A DNA stretch of 34,575 nucleotides from a virus, in IMG/VR virus record IMGVR_UViG_3300025070_000118, positions 1 through 34,575 of that record, one strand, 5' to 3'. Positions 21,622 through 30,279 of this stretch are shown one piece after another. Both the position numbers and the translations under genes were made by a program. The notes under the pieces are model-generated. The model saw nothing but the letters and a program-made list of their open reading frames with translations, ran no database searches and was not told where the DNA came from. Numbering within the stretch: the stretch's first letter is position 1; every line of letters begins with the position of its first letter.

Positions 21622-23235
21622 TTAAAACCCTAGTTCAGTCATGCGCGCAATATATGCATCAAGCTCTGGATCAGTAAGAGTTGACGCTTCCACCGTTGAA
21701 AGCTGTTGAGCATTCATTTTGCTAAAATCCATTGCAGGAGATGCAGCACCAACTTCAAGCTGAACGTCATCCGATGGTGCCGGAACAGTCTCAGGGATAG
21801 TTACCAATTCATTCTGCGCTCGGATCAAACCTTGGCGCACAACGTCTGCAAACTCATATAGACTTTCCTTAAACGCTTCTGGATCTTGAGTTCTTTGCAA
21901 TCTAGCCAATGCCTGCGTAGCTTTGACGCCTTCAGTCTCTGTAATCTGACCACCACCTTTAAGAGTATCAAACGCCTCAAGAAATGCACGGCCAGTAACT
22001 TGATCGTATATCGCCATTAAATTGGCTTGAGCTTGGGTCTTGGCTGGAAGACGGCCCTCAATAAACCCAACAATACCAGATAGTGCCTCTGGCTCTTTTA
22101 TTGCTGTTAAACCATTTCCAGCAGGACGCCCAACAAGGCTTTCAATTGTGCTTAACATATTTTCTGCTGTATTAATTCTGGCTTCCAATGATGATCGAGC
22201 TTCTTGAGTTTCTCTTGCGGCAGGCGTTCCAGCAATAGGTTGCGCTGTCACCTCATTGGTTTTTGGATCTGTTGTATAAACAAAATCAGTTGATTTCTTT
22301 CCAGTGTCAGGTTCTCCAACACCGGGCCCCTGAACAAGCTCAACACCACCGTCTGGCGTTGTTTTAAGTGTCATGCCACTAGGAGGCGTTATTGGGTAGA
22401 AGCGTCCTGTGTCTTGATCAATCTGACCAGAAGTTGCACCAAATTGCGCAGCCTCTTCAGCAGTTGCAGGTCTAAACCCTAGTTTTACAGGAGCAACATC
22501 CGCACCGCCTCTAAGCATAAACGCTTCAAACTCTGCTGTTCCCTCTACCAAACCAGCAGCTTTAGCACGAAGCTGAAGATTTCTGTAATCTGCGGGAAGT
22601 TCTACACCTTCAAGATTTAAACTATCGTTTATTGTCTTGATATAATCTGGGCCTTTTAAACCCATCAAAGTTATTCCAGTTGTAGTTTTTATTTCCGAAA
22701 GAGCAGTTTCAGGATTTTGTTTTAATTTTTGCAATGAAAGTTTAAGGCTTGGTAAAACAGTCGGGTCTCCACCGGGAGCTTCAGCAACCGCAATCTGCTC
22801 CTCTAACAATCGTGTTACGACATCAACATTACCTTGAGATGAAGCCGCATAAAGGCTTTGGCTTGCATTTATCAAAGCTTTTGTTTGAGGCTCTTTAAGA
22901 ATGCCCTGAAGCGCTGTTAGGTCTGAGCGTATGGCTGGATTTGCTATCCAAGCTTTCAAGAAATCATCAGACGTAGCATTCAAACCTTTTCCAGCCAATG
23001 CCGCAAGCGCTGCCTGTGCAGCTTCTGCATCTGCTTTCTGTTTGGCTACGTTGGCTTGAGCCGTTGCACGATCTTGTTGTTGCTGTGCAAATGCCTGCTG
23101 GGCGCGCTCTTCTTGTTGCCCACGAATACCCATAACCTGACGCTGCTCGATGTCCTGACGCCCCAGAGCATAGCCTCGCATGGCCTGCTCAATAGGATCT
23201 TTTACATCCAAAATATAATTGATTGGTTGCACCAT
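21622..23235 (-). CDS. DNA ejection protein, P22 gp20-like position, 537 aa
   Basis: The N-terminal 85 residues form a Gln/Ala coiled-coil (QQEERAQQAFAQQQQDR and ATAQANVAKQKADAEAAQAALA). The remainder is helical with Pro breaks and a Thr/Pro linker near 270-330. In P22, gp7, gp20 and gp16 are ejected with the DNA. The start overlaps the previous stop as TAATG. The gp16-like gene starts one base later. Confidence 0.7.
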   Translation of the reverse strand: MVQPINYILDVKDPIEQAMRGYALGRQDIEQRQVMGIRGQQEERAQQAFAQQQQDRATAQANVAKQKADAEAAQAALAALAGKGLNATSDDFLKAWIANPAIRSDLTALQGILKEPQTKALINASQSLYAASSQGNVDVVTRLLEEQIAVAEAPGGDPTVLPSLKLSLQKLKQNPETALSEIKTTTGITLMGLKGPDYIKTINDSLNLEGVELPADYRNLQLRAKAAGLVEGTAEFEAFMLRGGADVAPVKLGFRPATAEEAAQFGATSGQIDQDTGRFYPITPPSGMTLKTTPDGGVELVQGPGVGEPDTGKKSTDFVYTTDPKTNEVTAQPIAGTPAARETQEARSSLEARINTAENMLSTIESLVGRPAGNGLTAIKEPEALSGIVGFIEGRLPAKTQAQANLMAIYDQVTGRAFLEAFDTLKGGGQITETEGVKATQALARLQRTQDPEAFKESLYEFADVVRQGLIRAQNELVTIPETVPAPSDDVQLEVGAASPAMDFSKMNAQQLSTVEASTLTDPELDAYIARMTELGF

Positions 23236-23999
23236 TAGAATGCCCCTCCACCGTAGAACATACCTTGCCCAAATGTTAGAGGCGCAGATGCACCCGCAGG
23301 AGTAAATCCTTGATAGGCCATTCCCCGACCAGCCATCATGCCAGCACTTCCAAGAAGATTTCCGAATGCCTGACCTTGCGCCAAAGTGCCACCTGCTTGA
23401 GCAGCACCCATTTGCCCAAACAGACCAGAAATATTAGCTGCTGTTTGTTGTCCAGCCGCAGCTTGACCAGCCGCCGCAGCCTGACCAGCAGATGCAATGT
23501 TCTGTGTGGTTGTTGCGCCAAGAGCAGTAAGACCACCTAATCGACCATACTGTTGATTGATAAGAGATGACAAAACCTGTGGCCTAAACTGCGCTAATGC
23601 AGATTGTGTTTGACCTCCGCGAATACCACCCGTTGCAGCAGCGCTTTGAAGAATAGCCTCTTCGCCAGCAGATGTTAAAGCTTCAAATTCTGCGCCGCCT
23701 TCAATTGCTCTAATGGCGTCAGCTTGCGCTTGCTCACCAGAAAGCCCAGCAAGAGCAAGTTGACCTTGTAAAGCCCCAACACCAGCTTCAGCATAAGGTG
23801 CCAAGCCCGCTTGAGCTTCAATGCCTGCATCAACATAAGGCTTTAAAAGAGCTTGTGTTTCATCAAACATTTCACGCTGAATATCAATTCCAGATTGAGC
23901 AGCGCCAGCTTGCGTCTTTGCAGCACTTTTTGCAGCATTGCTTTGAATTAAAGCACCGCCAACAGATCCACCAACCATTGCCACCACAGGATTAGGCAT
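23235..23999 (-). CDS. DNA ejection protein, P22 gp7-like position, 254 aa
   Basis: The product is an Ala/Gly/Gln-rich helical protein (MPNPVVAMVGGSVGGALIQS, then TLAQGQAFGNLLGSAGMMAGRG). The annotated upstream codon at 24005 is TTG; ATG 23999 is preferred, with AAGGA eight bases upstream. The short hydrophobic N-terminus resembles gp7, which is made with a cleaved leader. Middle repeats around 140-215 are mostly Ala/Gly/Gln (QAAAAGQAAAGQQTAANI). Confidence 0.75.
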   Translation of the reverse strand: MPNPVVAMVGGSVGGALIQSNAAKSAAKTQAGAAQSGIDIQREMFDETQALLKPYVDAGIEAQAGLAPYAEAGVGALQGQLALAGLSGEQAQADAIRAIEGGAEFEALTSAGEEAILQSAAATGGIRGGQTQSALAQFRPQVLSSLINQQYGRLGGLTALGATTTQNIASAGQAAAAGQAAAGQQTAANISGLFGQMGAAQAGGTLAQGQAFGNLLGSAGMMAGRGMAYQGFTPAGASAPLTFGQGMFYGGGAF

Positions 24000-24510
24000 C
24001 AGCAAATTCCTTTTTATAATCTTCTATTTTCTCGCCGTACAAAGACATAACAGTTGCCGCCATTTTCACCGCAACGTCATACCCATGACAAATCTGCACG
24101 ACTAATAAAACCAAATCATAATACCCGGCTCGCCACATATAGCTGCGAGCATCTGCGTTTCCTTGACGCTCAACCTCGTCAGATGCCTGCCACTTCAAAA
24201 GCTGAACAGCAACAACAGGGAGCAACACGCTAGAATGCGCAGTGAAAAACGGGTTTGATGGCATGGCAACCAAGACTTGGTTTAATGTTCGATCAAGTTC
24301 AGATCGAGGCATGTTATCATCATCAGCAACATCATCAAAAAACTGAATTGCATCCCACATGCCCATAAGCCACGAAGTCGCGGCCTCTGGTAAGGACAGC
24401 GTATCTAACAGATGATGCTCTATGATTTCACGCACTGGCTCGCCTTCTGCAAGATTTGCCTGCTGGCGGGCCATCGTCTCAGCACCTTCATTATCACAGA
24501 AAATTGTCAT
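23992..24510 (-). CDS. hypothetical conserved phage protein, 172 aa
   Basis: I recall similar unnamed proteins in marine phages. The pattern includes ATSWLMGMWDAIQFFDDVADDD, NQVLVAMPSNPFF, LPVVAVQLLKWQASDEVERQG (split at LLKWQASDE) and MWRAGYYDLVLLVVQICHG. The helical fold and its location in front of the ejection genes suggest a virion or assembly role. Met13 (24474) with AAGGTG upstream is an alternative start. The DDVADDD motif is not treated as a terpene-synthase site. Confidence 0.65.
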   Translation of the reverse strand: MTIFCDNEGAETMARQQANLAEGEPVREIIEHHLLDTLSLPEAATSWLMGMWDAIQFFDDVADDDNMPRSELDRTLNQVLVAMPSNPFFTAHSSVLLPVVAVQLLKWQASDEVERQGNADARSYMWRAGYYDLVLLVVQICHGYDVAVKMAATVMSLYGEKIEDYKKEFADA

Positions 24511-24522
24511 TTTGCCAATACC

Positions 24523-24894
24523 CTAGTGGCCCTCTTCCCAAGCCTGACACGAACGCAGGTTGTGGCACACAAAATCAAACCGCTTGCAGTAACCTCGGCC
24601 ACCCGCATCTGTGTCATATTCATCCAGAGGTATTGCCTCCATCATCGCTTGTTTCATTGGCCCGTTGTGAAAGTATGAACAGTTTGCACACATGCGACGG
24701 CGAGCTTCTTTCTCATCAACGCCCAGCGCCTTACCAAGATCCTTCCAGTAATCTTTGTTTGCTGTTCGATCAATAGACGGGTTCTCTGGGCCAAGACGCC
24801 ACTCTTCCACAACCATCTTGCGGTTTTTCTTGTTCTCAGCCGTAGAAACAATCTTCATCTTTGGAAGGCCAAACTCAATCATCATATCATCCAT
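24523..24894 (-). CDS. hypothetical Cys-rich protein, 123 aa
   Basis: The protein has five Cys in two groups: C69-x2-C72 in MCANCSYF and C103, C110, C116 in GYCKRFDFVCHNLRSC. This arrangement could bind zinc or a small iron-sulfur cluster. AGGAGA lies six bases before the ATG. Such Cys-rich proteins occur in virion-gene regions of other marine phages, but I cannot name a family. Its presence between two structural genes suggests a virion or assembly function. Confidence 0.65.
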   Translation of the reverse strand: MDDMMIEFGLPKMKIVSTAENKKNRKMVVEEWRLGPENPSIDRTANKDYWKDLGKALGVDEKEARRRMCANCSYFHNGPMKQAMMEAIPLDEYDTDAGGRGYCKRFDFVCHNLRSCQAWEEGH

Positions 24895-24903
24895 GTCGAT
24901 CTC

Positions 24904-25242
24904 CTAGAGCGTAATCTCACGCCCAGAGGCGCGAATGGTCAGTGTGGTTGCAGCGCTTGCTGTTGTCGAAATGTAATCCGCATCAAGCAGAACATGGCCA
25001 ATCAACTCAGGGCAGGTGTATGTCTCACCCACTTCAATGTTTCGCGCGTTGACGATGCGGTTCGACGCGTCAGCCGTGCCAAGGTTTGTCACCACGTTGA
25101 TCGTGATGGTTGCCGCAGCTGCGCCGTTGTTCGTGACAGTGAACTTGTCCACGATCGCGTTCACCCCATCTGCGGTGTATTGAACCGTGTTGGTCGCTTC
25201 AGCCTGTTTTGGCTCGATCAGAACTGTTGGTGTGATGGTCAT
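24904..25242 (-). CDS. beta-sandwich virion protein, 112 aa
   Basis: The sequence MTITPTVLIEPKQAEAT, VDKFTVTNNGAAAATITINV and LIGHVLLDADYISTTASAATTLTI has the alternating hydrophobic pattern of a small Ig-like or jelly-roll head-decoration or tail protein. Its start overlaps the preceding stop as ATGA. The gene is GC-rich compared with the ejection genes (33 of 60 bases in 25081-25140). Confidence 0.65.
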   Translation of the reverse strand: MTITPTVLIEPKQAEATNTVQYTADGVNAIVDKFTVTNNGAAAATITINVVTNLGTADASNRIVNARNIEVGETYTCPELIGHVLLDADYISTTASAATTLTIRASGREITL

Positions 25243-26417
25243 TGCTGCACCTGCGTTACTGTGATGATGACGGACGGAGCGGCGGGCGCAAATGCTGTCG
25301 CTGCAACGGCGTCAATTTTAATGTTTGTGCTGTCCGCGCCATATGCCATTTCAATGTAATCGGACGCCTCAAGCGATAGCGTCTCAGTTAAAGCAACAGT
25401 GACATATGCATTGCTTACATCACTGGTCACGATCCGCGTAGTGTTTGGAACGTCAGTCCCGTTCTTTCTGAACCAGACGTAAACATCTTTTTTCGAACTG
25501 TTCCCGCTGCTGATCTGAACATTTGCTTCGAGCTGGTAAAGCCCAGACGCAGGAACAACAATCCGAGATGTCGGGCTTCCGATTGTTACGCCATTCGAAA
25601 TGTCAGTATTATCAAATGTCAGCGCATATGCCGTGTTGGCTGCTGCGGGCGTTGCGTCAGTTGTCTTGCTGAAGACACCGTAATATTGCATTTGCTCAAT
25701 TGTCGGGCGGACAAACACAACACCGTCAGAAGCATCTGAAACAAGGCACGCTGAGATCGGAATTACGTTGTCAGGTGCAGTTGGCTTCACATTTGTAAAT
25801 GCGCCAGCAACCGTTGTGGATGGGTAAAGCAAGTCGCCAACACTAAACCCGCTGGTGTCTATATCTCGAACATAACCCCAGCTTGTGCAATATCCCTGCG
25901 TCCCAGCATCAGGCAAATCATGCGTCATCACGCCCAAGATATACAGCGATGGTTGCGAACCGTCCGCGAGATATGGCGCGACCGAAAGCGAACCGCCAGC
26001 GCCAACCCCGACAAAACCAACAACAGTCCCATTTGGTATCGTTACACCTGTGTTGTTTTCAACGCGCGCATAGGTCTCCATGCCCACCTGCTGAGAAACG
26101 CCGTATTCCATCCCGATATTCAGCGTTGCATCGTCATCATTCCAACACAAGCGGCGCTCTGCCTCTGCATGAGGTGGCAACCGTCTGAAATCAAGATAGT
26201 CAATCGTTGCGTTATTGCGCTCATAGCTTTCGGATTTGTTCGCGGCAACACCAGCATCATACGCTGCGTTCTCAATCAACACCGTCAACGCAGCAACGTC
26301 AGCAGGCGTGTTTGTTCCCGCGACTTGGAACAGACGCTCCATCGCCTTCGTCAGTTCAGGATCGTTCTGCGCCATCCGCGCGATTTGATTTCGTGTTGGG
26401 GTTAATGGATCAGACAT
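25239..26417 (-). CDS. needle-position fibre with C1q/TNF-like C-terminus, 392 aa
   Basis: In P22 order this place belongs to the tail needle gp26. Residues about 1-65 are helical (RNQIARMAQNDPELTKAMERL). The middle has the common phage pattern ERRLCWNDDDATLNIGMEYG and ARVENNTGVTIPNGTVVGFVG. The C-terminal 150 residues look like a C1q/TNF jelly roll (ALTFDNTDISNGVTIG, VPASGLYQLEANVQIS, YVWFRKNGTDVP, LSLEASDYIEMAY), recalling the knob of the Sf6 needle. A trimeric needle or fibre is inferred. Confidence 0.6.
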   Translation of the reverse strand: MSDPLTPTRNQIARMAQNDPELTKAMERLFQVAGTNTPADVAALTVLIENAAYDAGVAANKSESYERNNATIDYLDFRRLPPHAEAERRLCWNDDDATLNIGMEYGVSQQVGMETYARVENNTGVTIPNGTVVGFVGVGAGGSLSVAPYLADGSQPSLYILGVMTHDLPDAGTQGYCTSWGYVRDIDTSGFSVGDLLYPSTTVAGAFTNVKPTAPDNVIPISACLVSDASDGVVFVRPTIEQMQYYGVFSKTTDATPAAANTAYALTFDNTDISNGVTIGSPTSRIVVPASGLYQLEANVQISSGNSSKKDVYVWFRKNGTDVPNTTRIVTSDVSNAYVTVALTETLSLEASDYIEMAYGADSTNIKIDAVAATAFAPAAPSVIITVTQVQQ

Positions 26418-27817
26418 CAGAACGCCAGCGGCTCAACCCGCGCCTCCAGTGCTGCGACAGCCACATGAGCGTCAGAAGTGCCCCTAAAGCGCTGCATACG
26501 CATGTTTCGCATATGCCCCTGCTGAAACCACATAAGGCGCTTGTTGCGCTCTCCTGTCTTGCCTGCGCGTATAGGCTTTTCAACGCTCCAAGTATCCCCA
26601 TCCACTGAATATTGCGTCCATATTGTGGGATCTACACCAAAGGCTGTTGATCCCGTAAGGCTAACAAGCTCGATGTCATGAAAGATTGCACCTTGACCAT
26701 TGTTATAAACAATCAGCGTGCCAAATTCCCACCCGACAACATTACCCCAATGCGTGGAAACAGTGCTGTCCAAATAACCAAATTGCGTTGTGCTGGCATG
26801 AGCAACATTCCACCGATCAAAAGCCCAGATGCAGGTGTCTGCGTTCCACTTGGCCTGACCTGTCAATGCAGACGATAGAGTAAACCACACAGGCGCTGAG
26901 AGCGCTTGTGTAGCTGCTCCATCAAATACTAACGTATGTCTGGGCAGGTGAATAATTAAATGCATGTGAGCGCTGTCTATGCGCTCTTCTAAGAAAGACT
27001 GAGATAATTCCGTTTCAGTATATTCTTGCAGAATTTCCTCAATCTCACGCGTTGCAATTTTCTGAGCGTTGCCATTTGCGCCAAGATAAACAGACGGAGC
27101 TTCATTGCGCCCACCACCTAAGAAGGCAATGTTTTCCATAAACACACAGCAAGCATGCGTGCCTACGCAGCCTTTTTGTATCTGCGCGCCGGCAATACGT
27201 TGAAATGGAAAGCCAGTTGCACCAACATTATCAAAAACCTCAATAGTGTTTCTGTTTAGGGCATAGACCTCATTGCGCAGCTTGAGCAAAGCATTGATCG
27301 GATCTGGATCTGCTTCTGATGATCCATATTTCAAAGGATTTACTGCGAACGGATCTGAAAGATCAGTCACAACCAAAAACTCGCCGTCTGTGGTCATATA
27401 ATAGCCATCAACCCAAACAACATCTAAAACAGTACCAAGGTCTGGATCAGTCACTTGCGTTAGCGTTGTGCCGTCATACAGAAACAAGTTGTTGTTCGAT
27501 GCAATCGCCAAATAGGTAAAGCCATAATCAAACGTCACTCTATCTGTGCCGCCAACATCGCCAATTTCTGTAACTGTATTATCAGACGCAATCGAAACCA
27601 ACTTGGTTCCCATCACCCGATAAAGATAACCTTTCCAATAAACACCGCCACGATTTATGCCGGGTCCAGTGCCAAGCTCAACCACACCCTCGGCTGGGCG
27701 CAAATAACCAGCAGAAATTCCCGTGCTTTTCGGAACGGGAACCATGTTCTTGGGATAAGACGTTCTAAAGTCAGGCGAAGCGTCTGTAAAAATTCCGTTC
27801 AGAATAGGGATCTGCAT
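26417..27817 (-). CDS. P22 gp10-like packaged-DNA stabilisation (tail hub) protein
   Basis: The 466-residue protein shares with P22 gp10: GYLRPAEGV near the start, QIQKGCVGTHA, APSVYLGANGNAQKIATREIEEIL (split at APSVYLGANG and IATREIEEIL) and SAHMHLIIHLPRHTLVFDGA, which aligns with the DSHELLIIHLPRHVLVYD segment of gp10 I recall. It forms the head-tail hub that closes the packaged head. Length is near the family norm. The start follows the previous gene by four bases. A good call. Confidence 0.9.
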   Translation of the reverse strand: MQIPILNGIFTDASPDFRTSYPKNMVPVPKSTGISAGYLRPAEGVVELGTGPGINRGGVYWKGYLYRVMGTKLVSIASDNTVTEIGDVGGTDRVTFDYGFTYLAIASNNNLFLYDGTTLTQVTDPDLGTVLDVVWVDGYYMTTDGEFLVVTDLSDPFAVNPLKYGSSEADPDPINALLKLRNEVYALNRNTIEVFDNVGATGFPFQRIAGAQIQKGCVGTHACCVFMENIAFLGGGRNEAPSVYLGANGNAQKIATREIEEILQEYTETELSQSFLEERIDSAHMHLIIHLPRHTLVFDGAATQALSAPVWFTLSSALTGQAKWNADTCIWAFDRWNVAHASTTQFGYLDSTVSTHWGNVVGWEFGTLIVYNNGQGAIFHDIELVSLTGSTAFGVDPTIWTQYSVDGDTWSVEKPIRAGKTGERNKRLMWFQQGHMRNMRMQRFRGTSDAHVAVAALEARVEPLAF

Positions 27818-27821
27818 TAAG

Positions 27822-28259
27822 TTATCCTACACGATACCAAGATGTGGTTGCACCATCATAGCGCATTGTGAAGAAGTCGTTTGCAGCAAGCGTTGTCGGC
27901 GCACCTACTACAGTGGCTCCAGAAGACACTGTGAGCGATGTAACGATCTGCGTGCAGTTCACGGTCACGGTGTCCTTGTCAGAAGCACCAGCAGGCAGGA
28001 TAACGGATCCAGCAGCGTATGTGCTGACAGGTGTCATAAGCAACCATACGTTGCCCGTATTAACCGTGATGGAAAACCCAGTTGCAGCAGGAGAGGCATA
28101 CTGAGTATTTTGCGTGACGGTTGTGACGTTCGCATTAACATAGTTCATCAAAGTTGTGATTGATGACTTGCGACTGTCGCCGTTATTGGTTGACCACACG
28201 GCCAGCAAATCGCCGCCTTGCAGAGTGCTTAAAGTTGAAAGCTGATTAATGTTAGCCAT
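27822..28259 (-). CDS. small structural protein, 145 aa
   Basis: The product begins MANINQLSTLSTLQGGDLLAV and WSTNNGDSRKSSITTLMNYVN, a pattern often found in podovirus structural proteins or fibre adaptor ends. It continues with a beta-rich half (FSITVNTGNVWLLMTPVSTY, ATVVGAPTTLAANDFFTMRY). A small decoration or fibre-tip role is inferred. It lies between the gp4-like and gp10-like genes and is GC-rich (34 of 60 bases in 27961-28020). Confidence 0.65.
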   Translation of the reverse strand: MANINQLSTLSTLQGGDLLAVWSTNNGDSRKSSITTLMNYVNANVTTVTQNTQYASPAATGFSITVNTGNVWLLMTPVSTYAAGSVILPAGASDKDTVTVNCTQIVTSLTVSSGATVVGAPTTLAANDFFTMRYDGATTSWYRVG

Positions 28260-28262
28260 GTT

Positions 28263-28748
28263 TTACTCCAGATCAAGAATACCGTCAGAACCGACAGTGA
28301 GGGGATCTTGCGGCGCGCGCAGGAAAGGGTTGTTGTAATAACGCCAGCCTTTGTTGCCAGCACCACCGGGGATAGTATCGTTGCCAAGCTGCATCTCAAT
28401 CGGCAGCGCAGAGTTGGCCATAAGTTCTTTATATGCAAGTTTCGCAGCGGCTCTTGTGTCTGGGCTGATTGTCTTGCCAAAGCCTCCAGAAATACGAATA
28501 GCCAAGTTTAAATACATGGCTTCAAATGCGCTGTCAGGAACGCCAACTTCTTCGTTTAAATCGCTGTCATTAGGTGATGAAGGCAAAGGATAGCTAAGAC
28601 GAATGCCTCTGCTGTTCCATGTTGCCATCATCATATCTAGCCTACGCAAAGCACTTTCAAGCTGCTGTGGCTGAAGGTCAAACACATACGATGCGAGACC
28701 GATTTCCTCGAATGCCTGATCTACAATGTCACGCTTCGTATATGCCAT
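28263..28748 (-). CDS. P22 gp4-like head-completion / tail accessory factor
   Basis: The protein has the gp4 pattern: MAYTKRDIVDQAFEEIGLASY at the start, RRLDMMMATWNSRGIRLSYP, then VPDSAFEAMYLNLAIRISGGFG and helical RAAAKLAYKEL. In P22, gp4 binds the portal and is the first tail piece added. Length (161) matches the family. It follows coat and a 62-aa gene, as expected in a P22 order. Confidence 0.85.
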   Translation of the reverse strand: MAYTKRDIVDQAFEEIGLASYVFDLQPQQLESALRRLDMMMATWNSRGIRLSYPLPSSPNDSDLNEEVGVPDSAFEAMYLNLAIRISGGFGKTISPDTRAAAKLAYKELMANSALPIEMQLGNDTIPGGAGNKGWRYYNNPFLRAPQDPLTVGSDGILDLE

Positions 28749-28750
28749 GT

Positions 28751-28939
28751 TTATTCCTCTTTAGCTTTAGGTTTACGGCCACGTTTTGGTTTCGCCGCGC
28801 CATTTTTAGCTTCATCCGTTGTCTTCATCCAGCCATCTTTAACAGCAGCATCAACTTCATCATCGCCAACAATAATGTAGTCAAACATATCGCCGTGCAT
28901 CTGATATGGTCCGGGATGTTTATATAGCATTACACTCAT
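28751..28939 (-). CDS. conserved small protein after coat, 62 aa
   Basis: The product has MLYKHPGPYQMHGDMFDYIIVGDD, EVDAAVKDGWMKTTDEA and a basic tail (KPKRGRKPKAKEE). This pattern recurs in marine phages directly after coat genes. It may bind DNA or the capsid interior; the function is unknown. The ribosome site AAGGGG lies 8-9 bases before its ATG. Confidence 0.7.
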   Translation of the reverse strand: MSVMLYKHPGPYQMHGDMFDYIIVGDDEVDAAVKDGWMKTTDEAKNGAAKPKRGRKPKAKEE

Positions 28940-28959
28940 TTATCTTCCCCTTTAAGGAT

Positions 28960-28983
28960 GGATGGGGCACCTAAGCCCCACCC
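28960..28983 (-). promoter_or_regulatory. GC hairpin just after the coat gene
   Basis: GGATGGGGC (28960-28968) pairs with GCCCCACCC (28975-28983) around a six-base loop, nine pairs with one wobble. No U-run follows on the minus strand, so it is not a standard terminator. It lies between the coat stop and the 62-aa gene and may reduce downstream expression or protect the coat mRNA. Confidence 0.45.
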
Positions 28984-28992
28984 AAGTTGCCA

Positions 28993-30261
28993 TTAGGTTT
29001 GTGAGAACAGCATGATGCCAGCCATTTCAGGCTGAAGCATCGCCACACCAAACAGTGTATCCCAGCGATACTTTGTTTTCTGTGTGTTGATGTCGAACTG
29101 TTTCTGCATAACCATTTCAACGCCCTGATCGGTTGTTGCGCGCATGATGTCTGCACCAGCATCTGATGGAACGGCCAAAGAAGCAGGAAGCAACTCAAGC
29201 GCGTCACGATGCCAGAAGCAGTTCACAGGAGCTTCAACAGTGTTCAGGAAGGTGATTGCCGCGCCGTTTGCAGGCGTTGCTGTCACGTTCTTGTATTGAG
29301 CTTCTGCATCAGTGCCACCACCGTTTGAAACAATCGCAGGAGAGATTGTGATTGTACCAGTTCCACCAGAACCAGAAACAATTCCAGTTACACGGAAAGT
29401 CTTCAACTGACCTGTGTCTTGCTTGGTGATGTGGTGAATAGCATTTACGCCAGCGATGGTGAAGCAATCGCCAACAGCAACAGTGTTACCACCAACGGTG
29501 ATTGCCAAGCTCTGCGTGCGGTTGTCTACGTTGGAAGTCTCACCAGTTGCAGCAGTCGATGTCGCGGCAGGAGTGTGATACTGGCCTGCACCGTTTACAA
29601 CGACAGTTGTAGCAGTAGCAGCAGCCAAACGGTTTGCGTAATCCATTTTGAAGGTCTGGAAACCAGCAACTTCACCAACATACGAACGACGATATGCTTC
29701 AGTCGGAATGTTGTTCATGGTTTCACGCGCAGCCAAATCACCAGCCATACCGTTATAGTCACGGCTAGACAGTGCAAAACTGCGGTTGTCCATCATTACG
29801 CCTTGCTCGTTCATCAAAGCATCAGCCTCGGCAACATCGCTATATCCACTCGCAGCAGTTGTGCGCTTAGAAACGATTGTACCTTGGTTAGATGCAACAG
29901 CCAAAACTGCCACGTTGATGTCAGATGCCAACTTTTGTGCAGCAGACTGGCCCAAACGGTTTTCCTGCAACTGGTCACGCAGTTCTTTAGCAGTCAGCAA
30001 TGCTGTTGAATGCTTCTGATAACCGATTGTTGCTGGAACAGACAACTGAGTGTTGTCGCCAAAGTTGCCTGTTGCGTCAGCGCCGTCATAAGACTGAGCG
30101 ATGTAAGGCATTGGACGCGAGATGGTGTCGCTAGAACGCTCCATCATTTCGCCGCTAGTGTTATACTTTGTCACAATTGACGAAAGCACGAGAGCATCGT
30201 TAAAGCCCTCTAAGATGTTTTCAAACGCAACGCGTTCTTCTTTTGAAAATGCATTAGCCAT
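28993..30261 (-). CDS. major capsid (coat) protein, P22 gp5-like
   Basis: The 422-residue protein has the P22-coat type pattern: EMMERSSDTISRPMPYIAQ, then TALLTAKELRDQLQENRLGQ, SAAQKLASDINVAVLAVASNQGTIV. The central part contains the Gly/Thr-rich I-domain-like region (about 215-310), and AINDSAMSG-like NSRDYNGMAGDLA-type elements. It forms the HK97-fold shell and needs scaffolding. P22 coat is 430 residues. AAGGA lies seven bases before ATG 30261. Confidence 0.9.
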   Translation of the reverse strand: MANAFSKEERVAFENILEGFNDALVLSSIVTKYNTSGEMMERSSDTISRPMPYIAQSYDGADATGNFGDNTQLSVPATIGYQKHSTALLTAKELRDQLQENRLGQSAAQKLASDINVAVLAVASNQGTIVSKRTTAASGYSDVAEADALMNEQGVMMDNRSFALSSRDYNGMAGDLAARETMNNIPTEAYRRSYVGEVAGFQTFKMDYANRLAAATATTVVVNGAGQYHTPAATSTAATGETSNVDNRTQSLAITVGGNTVAVGDCFTIAGVNAIHHITKQDTGQLKTFRVTGIVSGSGGTGTITISPAIVSNGGGTDAEAQYKNVTATPANGAAITFLNTVEAPVNCFWHRDALELLPASLAVPSDAGADIMRATTDQGVEMVMQKQFDINTQKTKYRWDTLFGVAMLQPEMAGIMLFSQT

Positions 30262-30279
30262 TTTGGCTTCCTTTACAAG

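Noticed and set aside
23992-24510. DDVADDD motif suggesting a terpene synthase
   Set aside because: No second NSE-type metal motif is visible, the length is too short, and the protein matches unnamed marine-phage proteins.
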